The position numbers were made by a program, and so were the translations under genes. A model generated the notes under the pieces. The model did no database searches, was not told the origin of the DNA, and worked only from the letters and a program-made list of their open reading frames with translations. From Bacteroidota bacterium (lineage in GTDB: Bacteria > Bacteroidota > Bacteroidia > Chitinophagales > LD1): a DNA stretch of 64,000 nucleotides. Positions within the stretch are counted from its first letter, which is position 1, and each line of letters starts with the position of its first letter. Below, piece after piece: positions 27,223 through 37,600 of the stretch. The DNA lies in NCBI GenBank assembly GCA_947475165.1, contig CANJLD010000016.1, positions 1-64,000 on the forward strand, in the 5' to 3' direction.

Positions 27223-28020
27223 ATGGCAGCAGAAAAAACGCATCCATTAACAACAAAAAACGCTCGAGTTTATCTTAATTACGCTTACTCGTTCGGAGCA
27301 GCGGTGGTTATTGCAGGGGCACTTTTTAAAATCATGCACTGGAATGGAGCTAACTATATGCTCATTGTAGGTATGGGAGCAGAAGTTATCATTTTTATTA
27401 TATCTGGTTTTGAGCCTCAGGCGGCTTTACATGCAGAGTATGAGTGGGAGAGAGTTTACCCTGAATTAGCTTCTGAAGGTCCAATCAACAAAAACCAAAA
27501 GCCATTAACTCAGCAACTTGACAAAATGTTGAGCGATGCGAAGGTAGGTCCGGATTTGATTAACAGTTTAGGTAAAGGGTTTACAAGTTTAGGCGAAAGC
27601 GTAGGTAAATTGAACGACTTAACGGATGCTACTGTTGCGGCTAACGATTTTTCTAAGAACGCTAAGAATGCATCTACTCAAATAAACACATTTGCACAAG
27701 CAGCAGCAACAGCTACTACTGCAGTTAACTCGATTGGTGCAGGTGCAGAGCATACTAAGGTTTATCATGAGCAAGTTCAAAGCATGGTGAAGAACTTATC
27801 GGCATTGAACTCTATTTATGAATTAGAACTTCAGGATTCAAACAATCACTTGAAAGCGATGAACAAGTTCTTCGGAAACTTGAACGCTGCTGCTGGTGCT
27901 CTTTCTGAAACAGCTACAGATGCTGTTAAATACAAAGACAATCTTGCGCAGTTGAATAAGAACTTAACTTCATTAAATGCAGTGTATGGCAACATGCTTT
28001 CTGCCATGAAAGCAGTTTAA
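27223..28020 (+). CDS. gldL: T9SS inner-membrane motor protein GldL/PorL
   Basis: A 265-residue inner-membrane protein that with GldM forms the proton-driven motor of the T9SS. Two transmembrane helices lie near the N-terminus, about 24-45 (YAYSFGAAVVIAGALFKIMHW) and 48-65 (NYMLIVGMGAEVIIFIISGF, ending in the conserved Glu region GAEV). The long cytoplasmic tail is helical and rich in Ala/Asn/Leu with coiled-coil character. Order and spacing within gldKLMN are canonical. Confidence 0.95.
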   Translation: MAAEKTHPLTTKNARVYLNYAYSFGAAVVIAGALFKIMHWNGANYMLIVGMGAEVIIFIISGFEPQAALHAEYEWERVYPELASEGPINKNQKPLTQQLDKMLSDAKVGPDLINSLGKGFTSLGESVGKLNDLTDATVAANDFSKNAKNASTQINTFAQAAATATTAVNSIGAGAEHTKVYHEQVQSMVKNLSALNSIYELELQDSNNHLKAMNKFFGNLNAAAGALSETATDAVKYKDNLAQLNKNLTSLNAVYGNMLSAMKAV

Positions 28021-28069
28021 TTTCTGTAGTGGAAAACATTGTTTAATCCAAAAATGAGAAACTAAGAAA

Positions 28070-29695
28070 ATGGCAGGTGGCAAATTAACCCCGCGGCAGA
28101 AAATGATTAACATGATGTACCTCGTGTTAACCGCTCTACTCGCATTGAACGTATCGCAGGAAGTATTGAACGCATTCCACTTGGTAAACGAGGGTTTGCA
28201 AACTTCCAATGGGTCGTTAGGCGAAAAAAATCAAAACATCTACAAGATGTTTGAAAAGCAAAAAGAACAAGACGCTAAAAAGGCGCAAGTTTATTACGAC
28301 AAAGCACAAAAGGCTAAAAAAATATCAGCGGATTTGTTTGCTTTAATGGAGCAATACAAAGTAGATATCATTAAAGGTGCAGGTGGTATTGATACAGTTG
28401 AATCTGATGATATTGTTGAGCGCGATAATATTGATGTAGCTACCCGTATGTTTGTGGAAGAGGGTGCAGGAGTGAAAAGAGGACAGGATTTACAAAAGAA
28501 AATTTTGGATGCGCGTAAAGATTTGTTAGCCTTAGTGGATGACAAAGACAGAGCAAATTTTAAAATGTCTTTAGATGCTCCAACTCCTAAGAAAAAAGGT
28601 GAGGAAGGCGCTAAATGGGAATACTTGACTTTTAGTCACGTTCCTGCAACTGCTGCTGTTACTATTCTATCTAAATTTCAGAATGATGTAGTAAGTTCGG
28701 AAGGTGCGGTAGTCGAGTATTTGATTAAGAAAATTGGTGAAACGGATTTCAAATTTGATGCATTGGCTGCAAAAATTATCGCTCCATCGAGCTATATTAT
28801 GCAAGGTCAGGCATACAAGGCAGACGTCTTTTTAGCAGCTTTCAACTCAACTCAACAACCGGAAGTGTTTTTGGGTTCTGTAGGCGGGTTTAAACGTAAT
28901 GCTGATGGAACTTATGACAAAAAAGATTCGCCAGATGCGCTTCCTGCAGGGTATTCTGAAAGCAGTAAGCTTAAAGCAGAAGGTGGAATGGCTAAACTCG
29001 AAAGAGGTGGTGGTTCTGTTGGTGAGCAAAAATATACCGGTATTATCCGTGTTAAGAATCCGGTAGGAGGCTATACTTTCTATCCTTTTGAAGGAGGTTA
29101 TCAAGTTGCTGCGAAAGCAGTGGTGGTTTCTCCTACTAAGATGAACGTTCTTTACATTGGAGTTGATAACCCAATGAAAATTTCGGTTCCGGGTGTTGGA
29201 GCGAACGATGTTACAGCTAACCTGCAAGGTTCTGGAACATTGAAGAAGAATCCTGATGGAACTTATACAGCTAATGTAACGGGTGTTGGAAAATGCCAGG
29301 TTGCTGTATCTGCTAAAATTGAAGGTAAGGTTCAGGCTATGGGTTCGGAAGAATTCCGTATCAAGCGTATTCCTGATCCGCAGCCTTCTTTAGGGGGTAA
29401 GTTATTTGGAGGAAATACACAGCCGGGTTCTATCAAGGCACAAAGCGGTGTGGTAGCATTGTTGAAAGATTTCGACTTTGATGCGCGCTTCAACGTAATT
29501 AGCTTCCAGATGGTATTCTCTTCGAAAGGTGAAATTTTTAAGGCTGAAACACAAGGGCCTATATTTAATGCCAATATGAAGGCTTTCTTAGACCGTGCTA
29601 AGCCGAAGGATATCATTTTCATTGACGAAATTAAAGTTGTAGGACCTGATAAGCAACCAAGAAAATTAGGTCAGATTGCATTTACTATTATCTAA
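28070..29695 (+). CDS. gldM: T9SS motor/periplasmic shaft protein GldM/PorM
   Basis: A 541-residue protein with one N-terminal transmembrane helix (RQKMINMMYLVLTALLALNV, about 8-27) that sits in the GldL bundle. A large periplasmic part of four domains reaches the GldK/GldN ring. The N-terminal motif GKLTPRQKMIN is diagnostic. Later beta-rich domains show YIGVDNPMKISVPGV and KRIPDPQPSLGG, both typical of GldM. The downstream gldN start lies 10 bp past the stop. Confidence 0.96.
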   Translation: MAGGKLTPRQKMINMMYLVLTALLALNVSQEVLNAFHLVNEGLQTSNGSLGEKNQNIYKMFEKQKEQDAKKAQVYYDKAQKAKKISADLFALMEQYKVDIIKGAGGIDTVESDDIVERDNIDVATRMFVEEGAGVKRGQDLQKKILDARKDLLALVDDKDRANFKMSLDAPTPKKKGEEGAKWEYLTFSHVPATAAVTILSKFQNDVVSSEGAVVEYLIKKIGETDFKFDALAAKIIAPSSYIMQGQAYKADVFLAAFNSTQQPEVFLGSVGGFKRNADGTYDKKDSPDALPAGYSESSKLKAEGGMAKLERGGGSVGEQKYTGIIRVKNPVGGYTFYPFEGGYQVAAKAVVVSPTKMNVLYIGVDNPMKISVPGVGANDVTANLQGSGTLKKNPDGTYTANVTGVGKCQVAVSAKIEGKVQAMGSEEFRIKRIPDPQPSLGGKLFGGNTQPGSIKAQSGVVALLKDFDFDARFNVISFQMVFSSKGEIFKAETQGPIFNANMKAFLDRAKPKDIIFIDEIKVVGPDKQPRKLGQIAFTII

Positions 29696-29705
29696 AAACA
29701 GAACC

Positions 29706-30530
29706 ATGTTTAAGAAAGGAAAATTTGTATTCGCTGCGCTTCTGCTAATGTTTGCAGGCGTTGCTTTTGCCCAAGAACCATTGGATGGTGCATGGGTAAA
29801 AACCACTACCAAAGAGAAGGATGTAATTCCTTACGACTACATTCGTGAAGCGGATGTGTTTTGGGCAAAGCGTATTTGGAGAATGATTGATGTGCGCGAG
29901 AAAATGAACTTACCGTTCAAATATCCTCAGCAGCCGTTGATTGAAATTCTTCATACTGCTGCTAAGAACGGTGAATTGACCGTTTATGACCCATCGGTAG
30001 TGGATGCAGACCAGTTTAAACAGGTAATGAGTGTAGAAGATGTGAAAAAGCTCGGAACCCGTGTAGATACAGTAATGCAGATTAACCCGATTACTTTGGA
30101 AGAAGAGCAGGTGATTCAAAAGAACGACCTTACCTGGGATAAGATTGTAAAGTATCGTGTTAAGGAAGACTGGTTTTTTGATGAAGAAACTTCGACTATG
30201 ATGTGCCGCGTTATTGGTATTGCACCTATTATGGAAGACTTTGATGCATCGGGTAACTACCGTGGAGATATGACTATGTATTGGTTGTATTACCCGGATC
30301 TTCGTCCTATTCTTGCTAAGTATGAAGTGTTTAACCCGAAGAACGATGCAGTGCGCATGAGCTGGGAAGATATTTTTGAAGCGCGTTTGTTCGAAAGCTA
30401 TATTTACAAAGAAAGCAACGTGCATGACCGTAATATTCAAGAATACGCTACCGGTATAGATGCGTTATTGGAAAGTGACCGTGTTAAATACGAGAACTTT
30501 AACTTTGAGCATGACCTTTGGAATTATTAG
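29706..30530 (+). CDS. gldN: T9SS ring protein GldN/PorN
   Basis: A 274-residue exported protein that associates with GldK in the T9SS ring. I chose the ATG at 29706 because it begins the signal peptide FKKGKFVFAALLLMFAGVAFAQ; an in-frame start at 29676 would overlap gldM and add ten residues. Family motifs are ADVFWAKRIWRMIDVREKMN, YRVKEDWFFDEETS, MYWLYYPDLRPILAKYEVFN and WEDIFEARLFESYIYKESN. It ends the operon, with a terminator 28 bp later. Confidence 0.95.
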   Translation: MFKKGKFVFAALLLMFAGVAFAQEPLDGAWVKTTTKEKDVIPYDYIREADVFWAKRIWRMIDVREKMNLPFKYPQQPLIEILHTAAKNGELTVYDPSVVDADQFKQVMSVEDVKKLGTRVDTVMQINPITLEEEQVIQKNDLTWDKIVKYRVKEDWFFDEETSTMMCRVIGIAPIMEDFDASGNYRGDMTMYWLYYPDLRPILAKYEVFNPKNDAVRMSWEDIFEARLFESYIYKESNVHDRNIQEYATGIDALLESDRVKYENFNFEHDLWNY

Positions 30531-30558
30531 AATCTATCCCTTAAGAGATAGTAAATAC

Positions 30559-30592
30559 AAAAGCCTTCCGAGATTTTCGGGAGGCTTTTTTG
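30559..30592 (+). terminator. Rho-independent terminator after gldN
   Basis: AAAAGCCTTCCGA pairs with TCGGGAGGCTTTT (one G-U) and is followed by a T run. A very similar stem occurs at 62052-62087. Confidence 0.9.
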
Positions 30593-30710
30593 TTTTTGCC
30601 TCGCCCTCAACCCCTCTCAATAATCTATCCATAGAGGCTAAGGGGCTTTGACAGCCGGTTTTTGCTTAACTTAATGGCATTGCGTATAACACCAACAACG
30701 GCAAAAATGT

Positions 30711-30941
30711 ACTTAGAGAAGGACAGTTTTGCTATCAAGGACATACAATTGACTTTCGAGGATACCAAAATGACTTTCGATGGGTTACAATTGACCTTCG
30801 AGGACACCAAAATGACTTTCGAGGGGTTATAATAGACCTTCGAGGACACCAAAATGAGTTTCGAGGGGTTACAATTGAAATTAGAGGGCTTACAATTGAG
30901 CTTAGAGAGGCTCATATTGAAATTAGAGCGGTTGATGTTGG
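30711..30941. repeat. Degenerate tandem array, 21-bp period (array B)
   Basis: Eleven consecutive 21-bp units occupy the gene-free stretch 30531-31190. The core is TTTCGAGG plus seven bases plus AATTGA or AAATGA. In the middle (30753-30878) two unit types alternate, GAGGACACCAAAATGA and GAGGGGTTACAATTGA, giving a 42-bp higher-order period. Read on the plus strand it would encode heptads such as LTFEDTKMTFEGLQ, but an in-frame TAA at about 30831 breaks that reading. After the array, 30942-31190 is AT-rich and shows nothing I can name beyond the likely mrr promoter area. Confidence 0.85.
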
Positions 30942-31190
30942 TTGCGCTCAAACAGCTTTTAGTTTACTCACTATCATATTTATTTTTCAAAGGAGTTCGT
31001 GAATCCATTTGCTCTGTTTATTTTAAAGGAAGCAAATGGATTTTTAACGCTCCACTACATAAAATTTTTAACGTCTAAATACTCAAGGGCGGAGGGAAAT
31101 ACAAACTGTGCTGCCGAAGTTTCGGAAGGCTGAAAAAGAGGGGTGTTCTTAAATGAAAAGGAAGTTTAGATTTGGCGATAAATCAACTAC

Positions 31191-32108
31191 ATGGCAAAAG
31201 AATTATCACCCTCACGTAAAGTTGCTGCAAAAGCTTTATTCAGTGCGTTTAAAGTCCTTAAAGAAAATGGTGGAAGTATGCGAGGTCTGGACGTAGTTGA
31301 AAAATTACGCAAGACAATTGAATTTAATGAATGGGAAAGCCACCGTTATGAAAAGACAGGCTACATCCGCTGGGAATCTATTCTACATTTTTTTACGATT
31401 GATTGCATTAAGGCTGGCTTCATGCAGAAAAGTAAAGGGTTGTGGACATTAACTCCGGAGGGAGAAGCTGCAATGAAGTTAGGTCAAGATGGAATGCTGC
31501 AGGCAGCGAATAAAGCTTATAGAGCATGGAGAGAAAAGACGAAACCTGATGAAGAAGATAAAGACATAGTGAGCGGTGAAGCAGAAACAAAAGAGGAAAC
31601 GTTTGAACAAAAGCAAAAAGCACTTATTGGACAGTACGAAGACCAAGCCTATAAAGGACTAAGAGATTATATTCTCAATAAAAATCCTTACGAATTTCAA
31701 GACTTGGTTGCCGCTTTACTTTCTTCGATGGGTTATTTCATTTCTTTAGTATCTCCTAAATGCAGAGATGGTGGAATTGACATTATTGCGTACACTGACC
31801 CATTGGGGACGAAGCAACCCCGAATTATTGTACAAGTGAAACACCGTCCAGATGCAAGTATTTCCTCAGACGATATTCAAAGATTAAGCGGCACAATGAA
31901 GCGTGAAACGGATGTAGGAATATTTGTGACCAGTGGTGACTTTAGCCAACCGGCAAAATCAGAGGCAAGGCTTTCAGGAAAACACATTGAGTTAATCGAC
32001 TTCAATCGTTTTATTGTGTTATGGACTCAGTACTACGACAAGATGAAAGATGAAACAAAATATATGCTGCCTTTGCATCCAATTTATTTTTTGGGAAGTA
32101 ATGAGTAG
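31191..32108 (+). CDS. mrr: Mrr-family restriction endonuclease
   Basis: A 305-residue type IV-like restriction enzyme that cleaves modified foreign DNA. Residues 1-105 form the Mrr N-terminal winged-helix domain (RKVAAKALFSAFKVLKENGG, GYIRWESILHFFTIDC, LWTLTPEGEAAM). A charged linker (115-150) leads to the Mrr catalytic domain: NPYEFQDLVAALLSSMGY, then the active-site residues Asp197 in DGGIDI and Gln215-x-Lys217 in VQVKHR, and GIFVTSGDFSQPAK. No methylase is adjacent, as expected for a modification-dependent enzyme. The zinc-ribbon gene follows 11 bp later. Confidence 0.93.
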   Translation: MAKELSPSRKVAAKALFSAFKVLKENGGSMRGLDVVEKLRKTIEFNEWESHRYEKTGYIRWESILHFFTIDCIKAGFMQKSKGLWTLTPEGEAAMKLGQDGMLQAANKAYRAWREKTKPDEEDKDIVSGEAETKEETFEQKQKALIGQYEDQAYKGLRDYILNKNPYEFQDLVAALLSSMGYFISLVSPKCRDGGIDIIAYTDPLGTKQPRIIVQVKHRPDASISSDDIQRLSGTMKRETDVGIFVTSGDFSQPAKSEARLSGKHIELIDFNRFIVLWTQYYDKMKDETKYMLPLHPIYFLGSNE

Positions 32109-32119
32109 GGAAATAAGCT

Positions 32120-32320
32120 ATGCAAGTAGAATACGACACATATAAAGAACTTGATTTTACCTGCAATAAATGCGGGTGGCAAGGTAAGGGTAGCGAATTA
32201 AGCGATGGCGATTTTAGCGAGGAACATTGTATAGGTGATTTAGATTGCCCTAAGTGCTTTGACCATATTGGCTTTTGGCAAGCACCCTTAATAGATAAAA
32301 GTAAAAAGGATAAGAAATGA
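32120..32320 (+). CDS. Small zinc-ribbon protein
   Basis: A 66-residue protein with two Cys-x2-Cys knuckles, CNKCGWQG at about 15-18 and CPKCFDHIGFW at about 43-46, separated by an acidic stretch that contains one more cysteine. This is consistent with a structural zinc ribbon. I know no function. It starts 11 bp after mrr and is probably co-transcribed, so a link to the defence enzyme is possible. Confidence 0.65.
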   Translation: MQVEYDTYKELDFTCNKCGWQGKGSELSDGDFSEEHCIGDLDCPKCFDHIGFWQAPLIDKSKKDKK

Positions 32321-32418
32321 ACCTTTGCTCGGCATCTTGTATTGGCTGTTCGGGTTAGCGCTTGGAGCGGAAATCCTTTTTTGCTTTTAGCGTAAAGAAA
32401 TCTTTTTGTAATTAGGGT

Positions 32419-32445
32419 ATTGCTTCGCGGAGCCTCGCAATGACG
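32419..32445. repeat. REP-like half element
   Basis: ATTGCTTCG plus five bases plus CCTCGCAATGACG repeats the right half of the palindrome at 11566-11648 with two mismatches. It lies in the convergent gap between the zinc-ribbon gene and the caspase-like gene. A second hairpin, CGCCTGCTTTGAGGCG, follows at about 32486. Confidence 0.7.
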
Positions 32446-32546
32446 TTTGGACGGGAGCAAAAAAGATTGCAGCGTAAAGCGCGCCCGCCTGCTTTGAGGC
32501 GGAACCCCATTATGCTTTTAGATAAGAGTGCGGATTTTGTGTTGGT

Positions 32547-34688
32547 TTAATTTTCCTGTTCAACCATGCGGTTGTAGGTTTTTATGAAGATGGCACCGAG
32601 GTTTTTGTGCGGGGGGATGTAGTCGAGGAAACGTTCGTAGGCTTTGGGGTTGGTTTTTACGGTTATTTCTAAATCGTTCCAGAGTTTTTGCCATTCTACA
32701 TCTTCGCCCCGGTTGATGTATTCGGCCATGAGTTTGAGCATGGGGTTGTTGACGAACATGGTGCCTATTTGCTTGCTGGAAATAATGCTGGCCTCGGAAG
32801 ATTTTTCGATGATGGAGGAGATGCTGTGATAGCCACCGCAGGAGCCGAGGACAAAAATTTGTGTGTCGTCTTTTATTTTCTCGATAGTTTTTGAGGCGTA
32901 GTAGCTGTGGCCGCGGTGCACGAGGACGTTGGGTTCGTAAAAATTATCGGTGAAGATTTTTTCGAGGCGCGCCTGACCGTCATATTCGTTTTTAGGCTTG
33001 TTGGCAAAAATATTTACATCGCGCCCGTGCTTTGATTTAATGATTATATAAATGCCGGAGTCGACAACCGCCCAGTTGGAATCGGTGAATGTTTTTTTGA
33101 AGGCGGAGAAAGAAGCATCGCCATCTTCATCGTCATAAAAATAAATGAGCCACCGGTTGACGCTGTCGCGCGCAAATAGTTTTGAACTACGAATGCGGTC
33201 AAATTCAGGGAGCGCATATTGTTTGGAAACGGAAGCAAACCAGTTTTGGTTGGTGAGGTTTCGCTCTACAAATAAATTGGAGAACAAGCCATAAAGTGCC
33301 ATGCCGTGAAAATCGTTTTTAGCATGGAGGCGGATGTATTCGTATTTAATGGCACCGCGCAGAATACGGAGTACGAGCGAATCGGTAATGCTTCCGAAGG
33401 CATCGGCTACCTGCACTGCCTGCGATAAATCGTTGTATTGCTCGAGACCGCTGGCGAATTTTACCATGAGGAGTTGCTGATGCAACTGGCTCATGCTGCC
33501 GAGAAACTCGCTTAGCTTGCCAAAGCCGGCACTCATTTTTATAAATGTGCGGAATTTATTATCGCCTACAGATTTCAAAAAATCGAAACCGGACTGGTCG
33601 CCCATTTTTATCATCATGCGGTTAAAGAGTCCGTTGAAGGTGGAAGTGAAAATTTCTTCTTCGCTGTAAATCATGAGGGTGTAAAGTTCCTGCGGGGTGA
33701 AATCTTCGATGGAGGCAAAGCGGAGTTCGTCCTTCTCGTTATGCAAATCGTTTATTACGCGCACAAACTTTAAGGCATATATCTGCAATTCGTCTTCGAG
33801 CGAGTGTGAGGCGAGCGGATTTTTGCGTGCGCGTATATTCAGCATTGACCTTAAATACTTTTGCGGATTGTTGCCGATGGCATCGGCTTTTTCCATGGTG
33901 AGTTTACCTTTTACGATATCGTCAAGCAGGGTAAATGCGTTTGACTTGCGGCTGTATTTTTCTTTTATCTGCAGAATGATTTTTATGGCAGTGTCGTTAC
34001 TCTTTTGGAGGGCTTTAAAAATATCGTCTTTGGGGTTGAAGTAGCGTTTTACCTTTACCGGTGCAATTTTTGCGGCTTCTTCTATTACATGCAGGGAGTA
34101 GTTGCGTGAAGCATAGCCATCGTAATTGATGAAAACCAAATCGGGGCGGTATTGCACAGCAAAAATTAAAAATGAATCGGCACAGGTTTCGTTTTTAAAA
34201 ATACCGATGGTGTTAAACGATAGCGGAATGTTTGCGGATAAGTAGCTGTAGAGTTTGTGTTGCTGAATAGCATTCAGTTCTCCGAGAATAAAACGGAATA
34301 TATTATCGAAGCGTTTTACATTGTAGATGGTCCGGTTGTTTATTCTGCGAAGGTGCAGGTAAACTGTTTCGCGAATGGGCTTGCGCTTAGCTTCATCAAA
34401 TTTCGGACTCTCCACCAATCGTTGAATAGAATCAATGAGTTTGAAGTAAACCCGCCCAGCATAAGCCGAAAGTGCGGAATCATCTAAGTCAACTTTGCCG
34501 TCTTGCTTATCGTCAAACAAATCAATCTTGTCTTGAAAGTCATCAATGTAGTAATCGCCCTTTTTTATGTTGCTTTTGGTGAGCGTGGAGTCACCGATGG
34601 CGAAAATGTTTTGTGTGAACAGTAATAGCAGTAACCACAAAAATGTTTTTTGTGTGGTGCTAAATAATTTTTGAGACTGTCTGTTCAT
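32547..34688 (-). CDS. Exported putative clan CD (caspase-like) protein, single helical module
   Basis: A 713-residue protein with a signal peptide (about 1-30), a long helical region and a C-terminal alpha/beta domain. The helical part (about 180-420) carries a module found twice in the upstream neighbour (KIAPVKVKRYF, LLDDIVKGK, ADAIGNNPQKYL). The C-terminal domain has VLVHRGHSYY with His594 and, 23 residues on, IFVLGSCGGY with Cys617. This is the His-then-Cys layout after hydrophobic strands seen in clan CD cysteine peptidases and CHAT domains. Conserved ISSKQIGTMFVNNPM and DYIPPHKNLGAIFI follow. I do not recognise the family; catalysis is inferred. Its ATG follows the upstream stop directly. 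Confidence 0.75.
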   Translation of the reverse strand: MNRQSQKLFSTTQKTFLWLLLLLFTQNIFAIGDSTLTKSNIKKGDYYIDDFQDKIDLFDDKQDGKVDLDDSALSAYAGRVYFKLIDSIQRLVESPKFDEAKRKPIRETVYLHLRRINNRTIYNVKRFDNIFRFILGELNAIQQHKLYSYLSANIPLSFNTIGIFKNETCADSFLIFAVQYRPDLVFINYDGYASRNYSLHVIEEAAKIAPVKVKRYFNPKDDIFKALQKSNDTAIKIILQIKEKYSRKSNAFTLLDDIVKGKLTMEKADAIGNNPQKYLRSMLNIRARKNPLASHSLEDELQIYALKFVRVINDLHNEKDELRFASIEDFTPQELYTLMIYSEEEIFTSTFNGLFNRMMIKMGDQSGFDFLKSVGDNKFRTFIKMSAGFGKLSEFLGSMSQLHQQLLMVKFASGLEQYNDLSQAVQVADAFGSITDSLVLRILRGAIKYEYIRLHAKNDFHGMALYGLFSNLFVERNLTNQNWFASVSKQYALPEFDRIRSSKLFARDSVNRWLIYFYDDEDGDASFSAFKKTFTDSNWAVVDSGIYIIIKSKHGRDVNIFANKPKNEYDGQARLEKIFTDNFYEPNVLVHRGHSYYASKTIEKIKDDTQIFVLGSCGGYHSISSIIEKSSEASIISSKQIGTMFVNNPMLKLMAEYINRGEDVEWQKLWNDLEITVKTNPKAYERFLDYIPPHKNLGAIFIKTYNRMVEQEN

Positions 34689-37600
34689 TTAAACACCGAG
34701 TATTTTATAGTAAGCACGAATAAAAATTGCTCCCAGATTTTTGTTAGGCGGAATGTAGTCTCCGAAATACTGATTGCCTCCAAGTTTATCGCGCATCTTC
34801 TCCCAAAAGTCATTCCACACTATATCTTTACCGTTGCGAATGTTTTCATTCAGCGCGTAAATCATTACATCGTTAACCGTTTTTGTGCCTATTTGCTTTG
34901 TGGAGATGATGTGCGCCTCGGGCGCGTTTTCTAAAGCAATAGAAAGTTTATAGAAGCCACCGCACGAGCCCACGAAAATAAGTTTAGCAGAAGATGGAAC
35001 TTTTTCGAGTGTTGACTCTGTATGAAAGCTGTGGCCGCGGTGAACAATTACCGTAGGGCTCAAATTTTTCTCTTTAAAATAAGCATCAATAGCATTGGTG
35101 CCATTTTCTTCAAACTCCGGTTTGTTTGCAAGAATTTCCACGTTCATTCCTTGCCTGGAAGAAATGCGCACGTAGCTGTTGCGGTCTTCTACATTCCATG
35201 CCCGTTGGTTTTTGTAGGTGTTGATGAAGTTGATATATGAGCTGCGGCCGTCATCATCGTTGTAGAAATACATTTGCTCTACACAGTTCTTCCCGTTATT
35301 AAAAAGCTGCGAAGATGAAAGCGATGCCACCGGTAAGATTTTAAACTGCTGCGAAATCTTTTTATACCAGGTATTTTCCGTTCGCGCATTGCCGGATATT
35401 ACGCTTGATAAAACTCCGTAAATAGAAATGCCTATTTGGTTACTATCAGCCTTTACGCGCTCGTATTCCTTTTTAATATTTGCCTGAAGAACGGTGAGCA
35501 GTTGGTCATCGTTGATGTTAGAAACCGATTCGGCAATAAGAATTATACTGGAGAGGTCGTCTTGTTCCTGCTCTAAGTTAGAAGTGTATAAAACGAATAA
35601 ATCGTTTTTTGCCTCGCCTGAAAATTTGGAGAGAAAATCTTTAATGGTTCCGAAGTTAGAGCAGAGTGAAATGAAATCGCGAAACTGATTGTAGTTGACC
35701 GATTTTAAAAATGCATCGCCATTATTAGCGGGCAGTTTTTGCATAAACCGGTTGAATAAGCCGGTGAAGGTGGAAGTGAAAACTTCATCGCGACCATACA
35801 ACATCAGAAAATACAATTCGGCAGAACCAAAACCTTCTACGGAATAAAACGGCTGTGAACTACCGGTGGCAATCTTGTCGTTTATCTCGCGGATGAAGCG
35901 CAAACTGTAGTCGCGCATTTCGCGGTCGATACTATAAGCTCCTACATATTTTGGCTGCGAAATAATTTTCACCATTGCACTGAAAAGCTTGTTCGGCTCG
36001 GTGCTGATGGCAATGGCTTCCTTCGCATCAAGATTTCGGTTCATTATATCATCGAGCAATAAATACGGCTTGCTATGGTAGCCCAGCGCATCATTTATTT
36101 CCATTATTTTTTTAACGAAAGGGTTTTTGCTGTATTGCAAAATGTAATTAACCGGATGCTTCGAATTATACAAATAGCGCTTTAACGAAAGCGGTGCATT
36201 GGTGGCGCACTGCTCGAGAATTTTTAAGCTGTAACGTTTCTGTTTGTAAGCATCAATTTTCTTGAACAATTCATCGGGCTCTTTGCGTGCTGCATAGAGC
36301 AGAATTTCTTCGGCATAATCTTTTTCTATGAACGAAGGAAAGTTTTGCAGCGTTTGCAGAATATTTTTTTTGAGCGAAATAATTGTGCGGGTGCGTACGT
36401 CTAAGTAAATTTCTATTGGTTCAACAACCGGTTCTGGTATAGGAACGGGAACAATGTCAGGTTTAGTTTCTTCTACCTTAACTTCTTCTGCAACAACAGT
36501 TGTGCTTTCGGTGGTGATGAGGAGGGGTTTGTTTTCTACCCACTCTTTCATCTTTTCCGGTTTTGCAATGCCCGGTTCTTCGCTCAGGGTATCGCTGGCA
36601 ACTGCTTTGGGCGCATGTGCTTTTGTAATTTCGTTCAGCGCACGGTCTTCCGGTTCGCTATTGGTTGCCGGGTTATCTTTTGCAAAGGTTTTAAACGGAG
36701 GGAAGAGATTTTCTTTTTCCTCAAGCGAAGAAAGAGCTAGCAGATAATCTTTCTTGTCATCATCCACCACGCTCAGTATTTTTTCGAGAATTTCGTTTTT
36801 ATCGCAATGAATAATCAGTTCTTTCAATCTCGATTTATCGAGCGATGCCAGCATGATACTGCTTACAGGAATGCCGGTTGATTGTTTCTTGAGCATTTCA
36901 ATTAATGCCTGGAATGTTTTAGTGGTAGTTTCCTTGTAGCCATAACTCAGCAATACAAACATTTCTTCGGGCGTGTATTTTTTAAATGCCGTATAATAAT
37001 AGCTCGCATTGAATGCATCCTGATTTATTTTGCGCACAGCATCGATGCAATAAATGTCCAGATAACGGTAAATAGAGAAGGTGACGTTGGCTTCGTATTT
37101 CATAGATAACTGCACCAACAAACGGAATAACTGGTCGGGATTATTGCCGATGGAGTCTGCGGCTTCAAGCGAAATGTTATTGCTTACTATTTCATCTAAC
37201 AGCAAGTAGGCGCGCGAACGTTGACCGAACCGGTTGTATATCTCAAAAGATTTTCGCACAAACAATTCTTTGCTCTGTCGCAAAATATTGCTCACTGGTC
37301 CTGCACTACTGTAATAGCGTTTGGCTGATTCCGGTGCAAGTTTTACAGCCTTCTCTAAAAGACGAAGAGCAAACTTGCGATCATCAAATTCTTCGGTGTA
37401 GCGGAAGATATCATCGGGATGGTCGGTGAGATAATCTGTAAGAAAATCTTCGGCAATTGTATCGCTTGGAATCAAACGTGTTGCCTTGATGGAGAAAGCC
37501 GAATAGCGTTTAATGTTTCGGAGCAACTCATCTTTCTGGTCCCACTCAATCATGGAAGGGTAATAGCTGAGCACAGCCAAATATGTTCCAGATTTTAAAT

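Noticed and set aside
30625-31078. Frames on both strands through array B
   Set aside because: The minus frame is pure repeat; the plus frame starts inside the array after an in-frame TAA. There is no sign of a conserved protein beyond the repeat.
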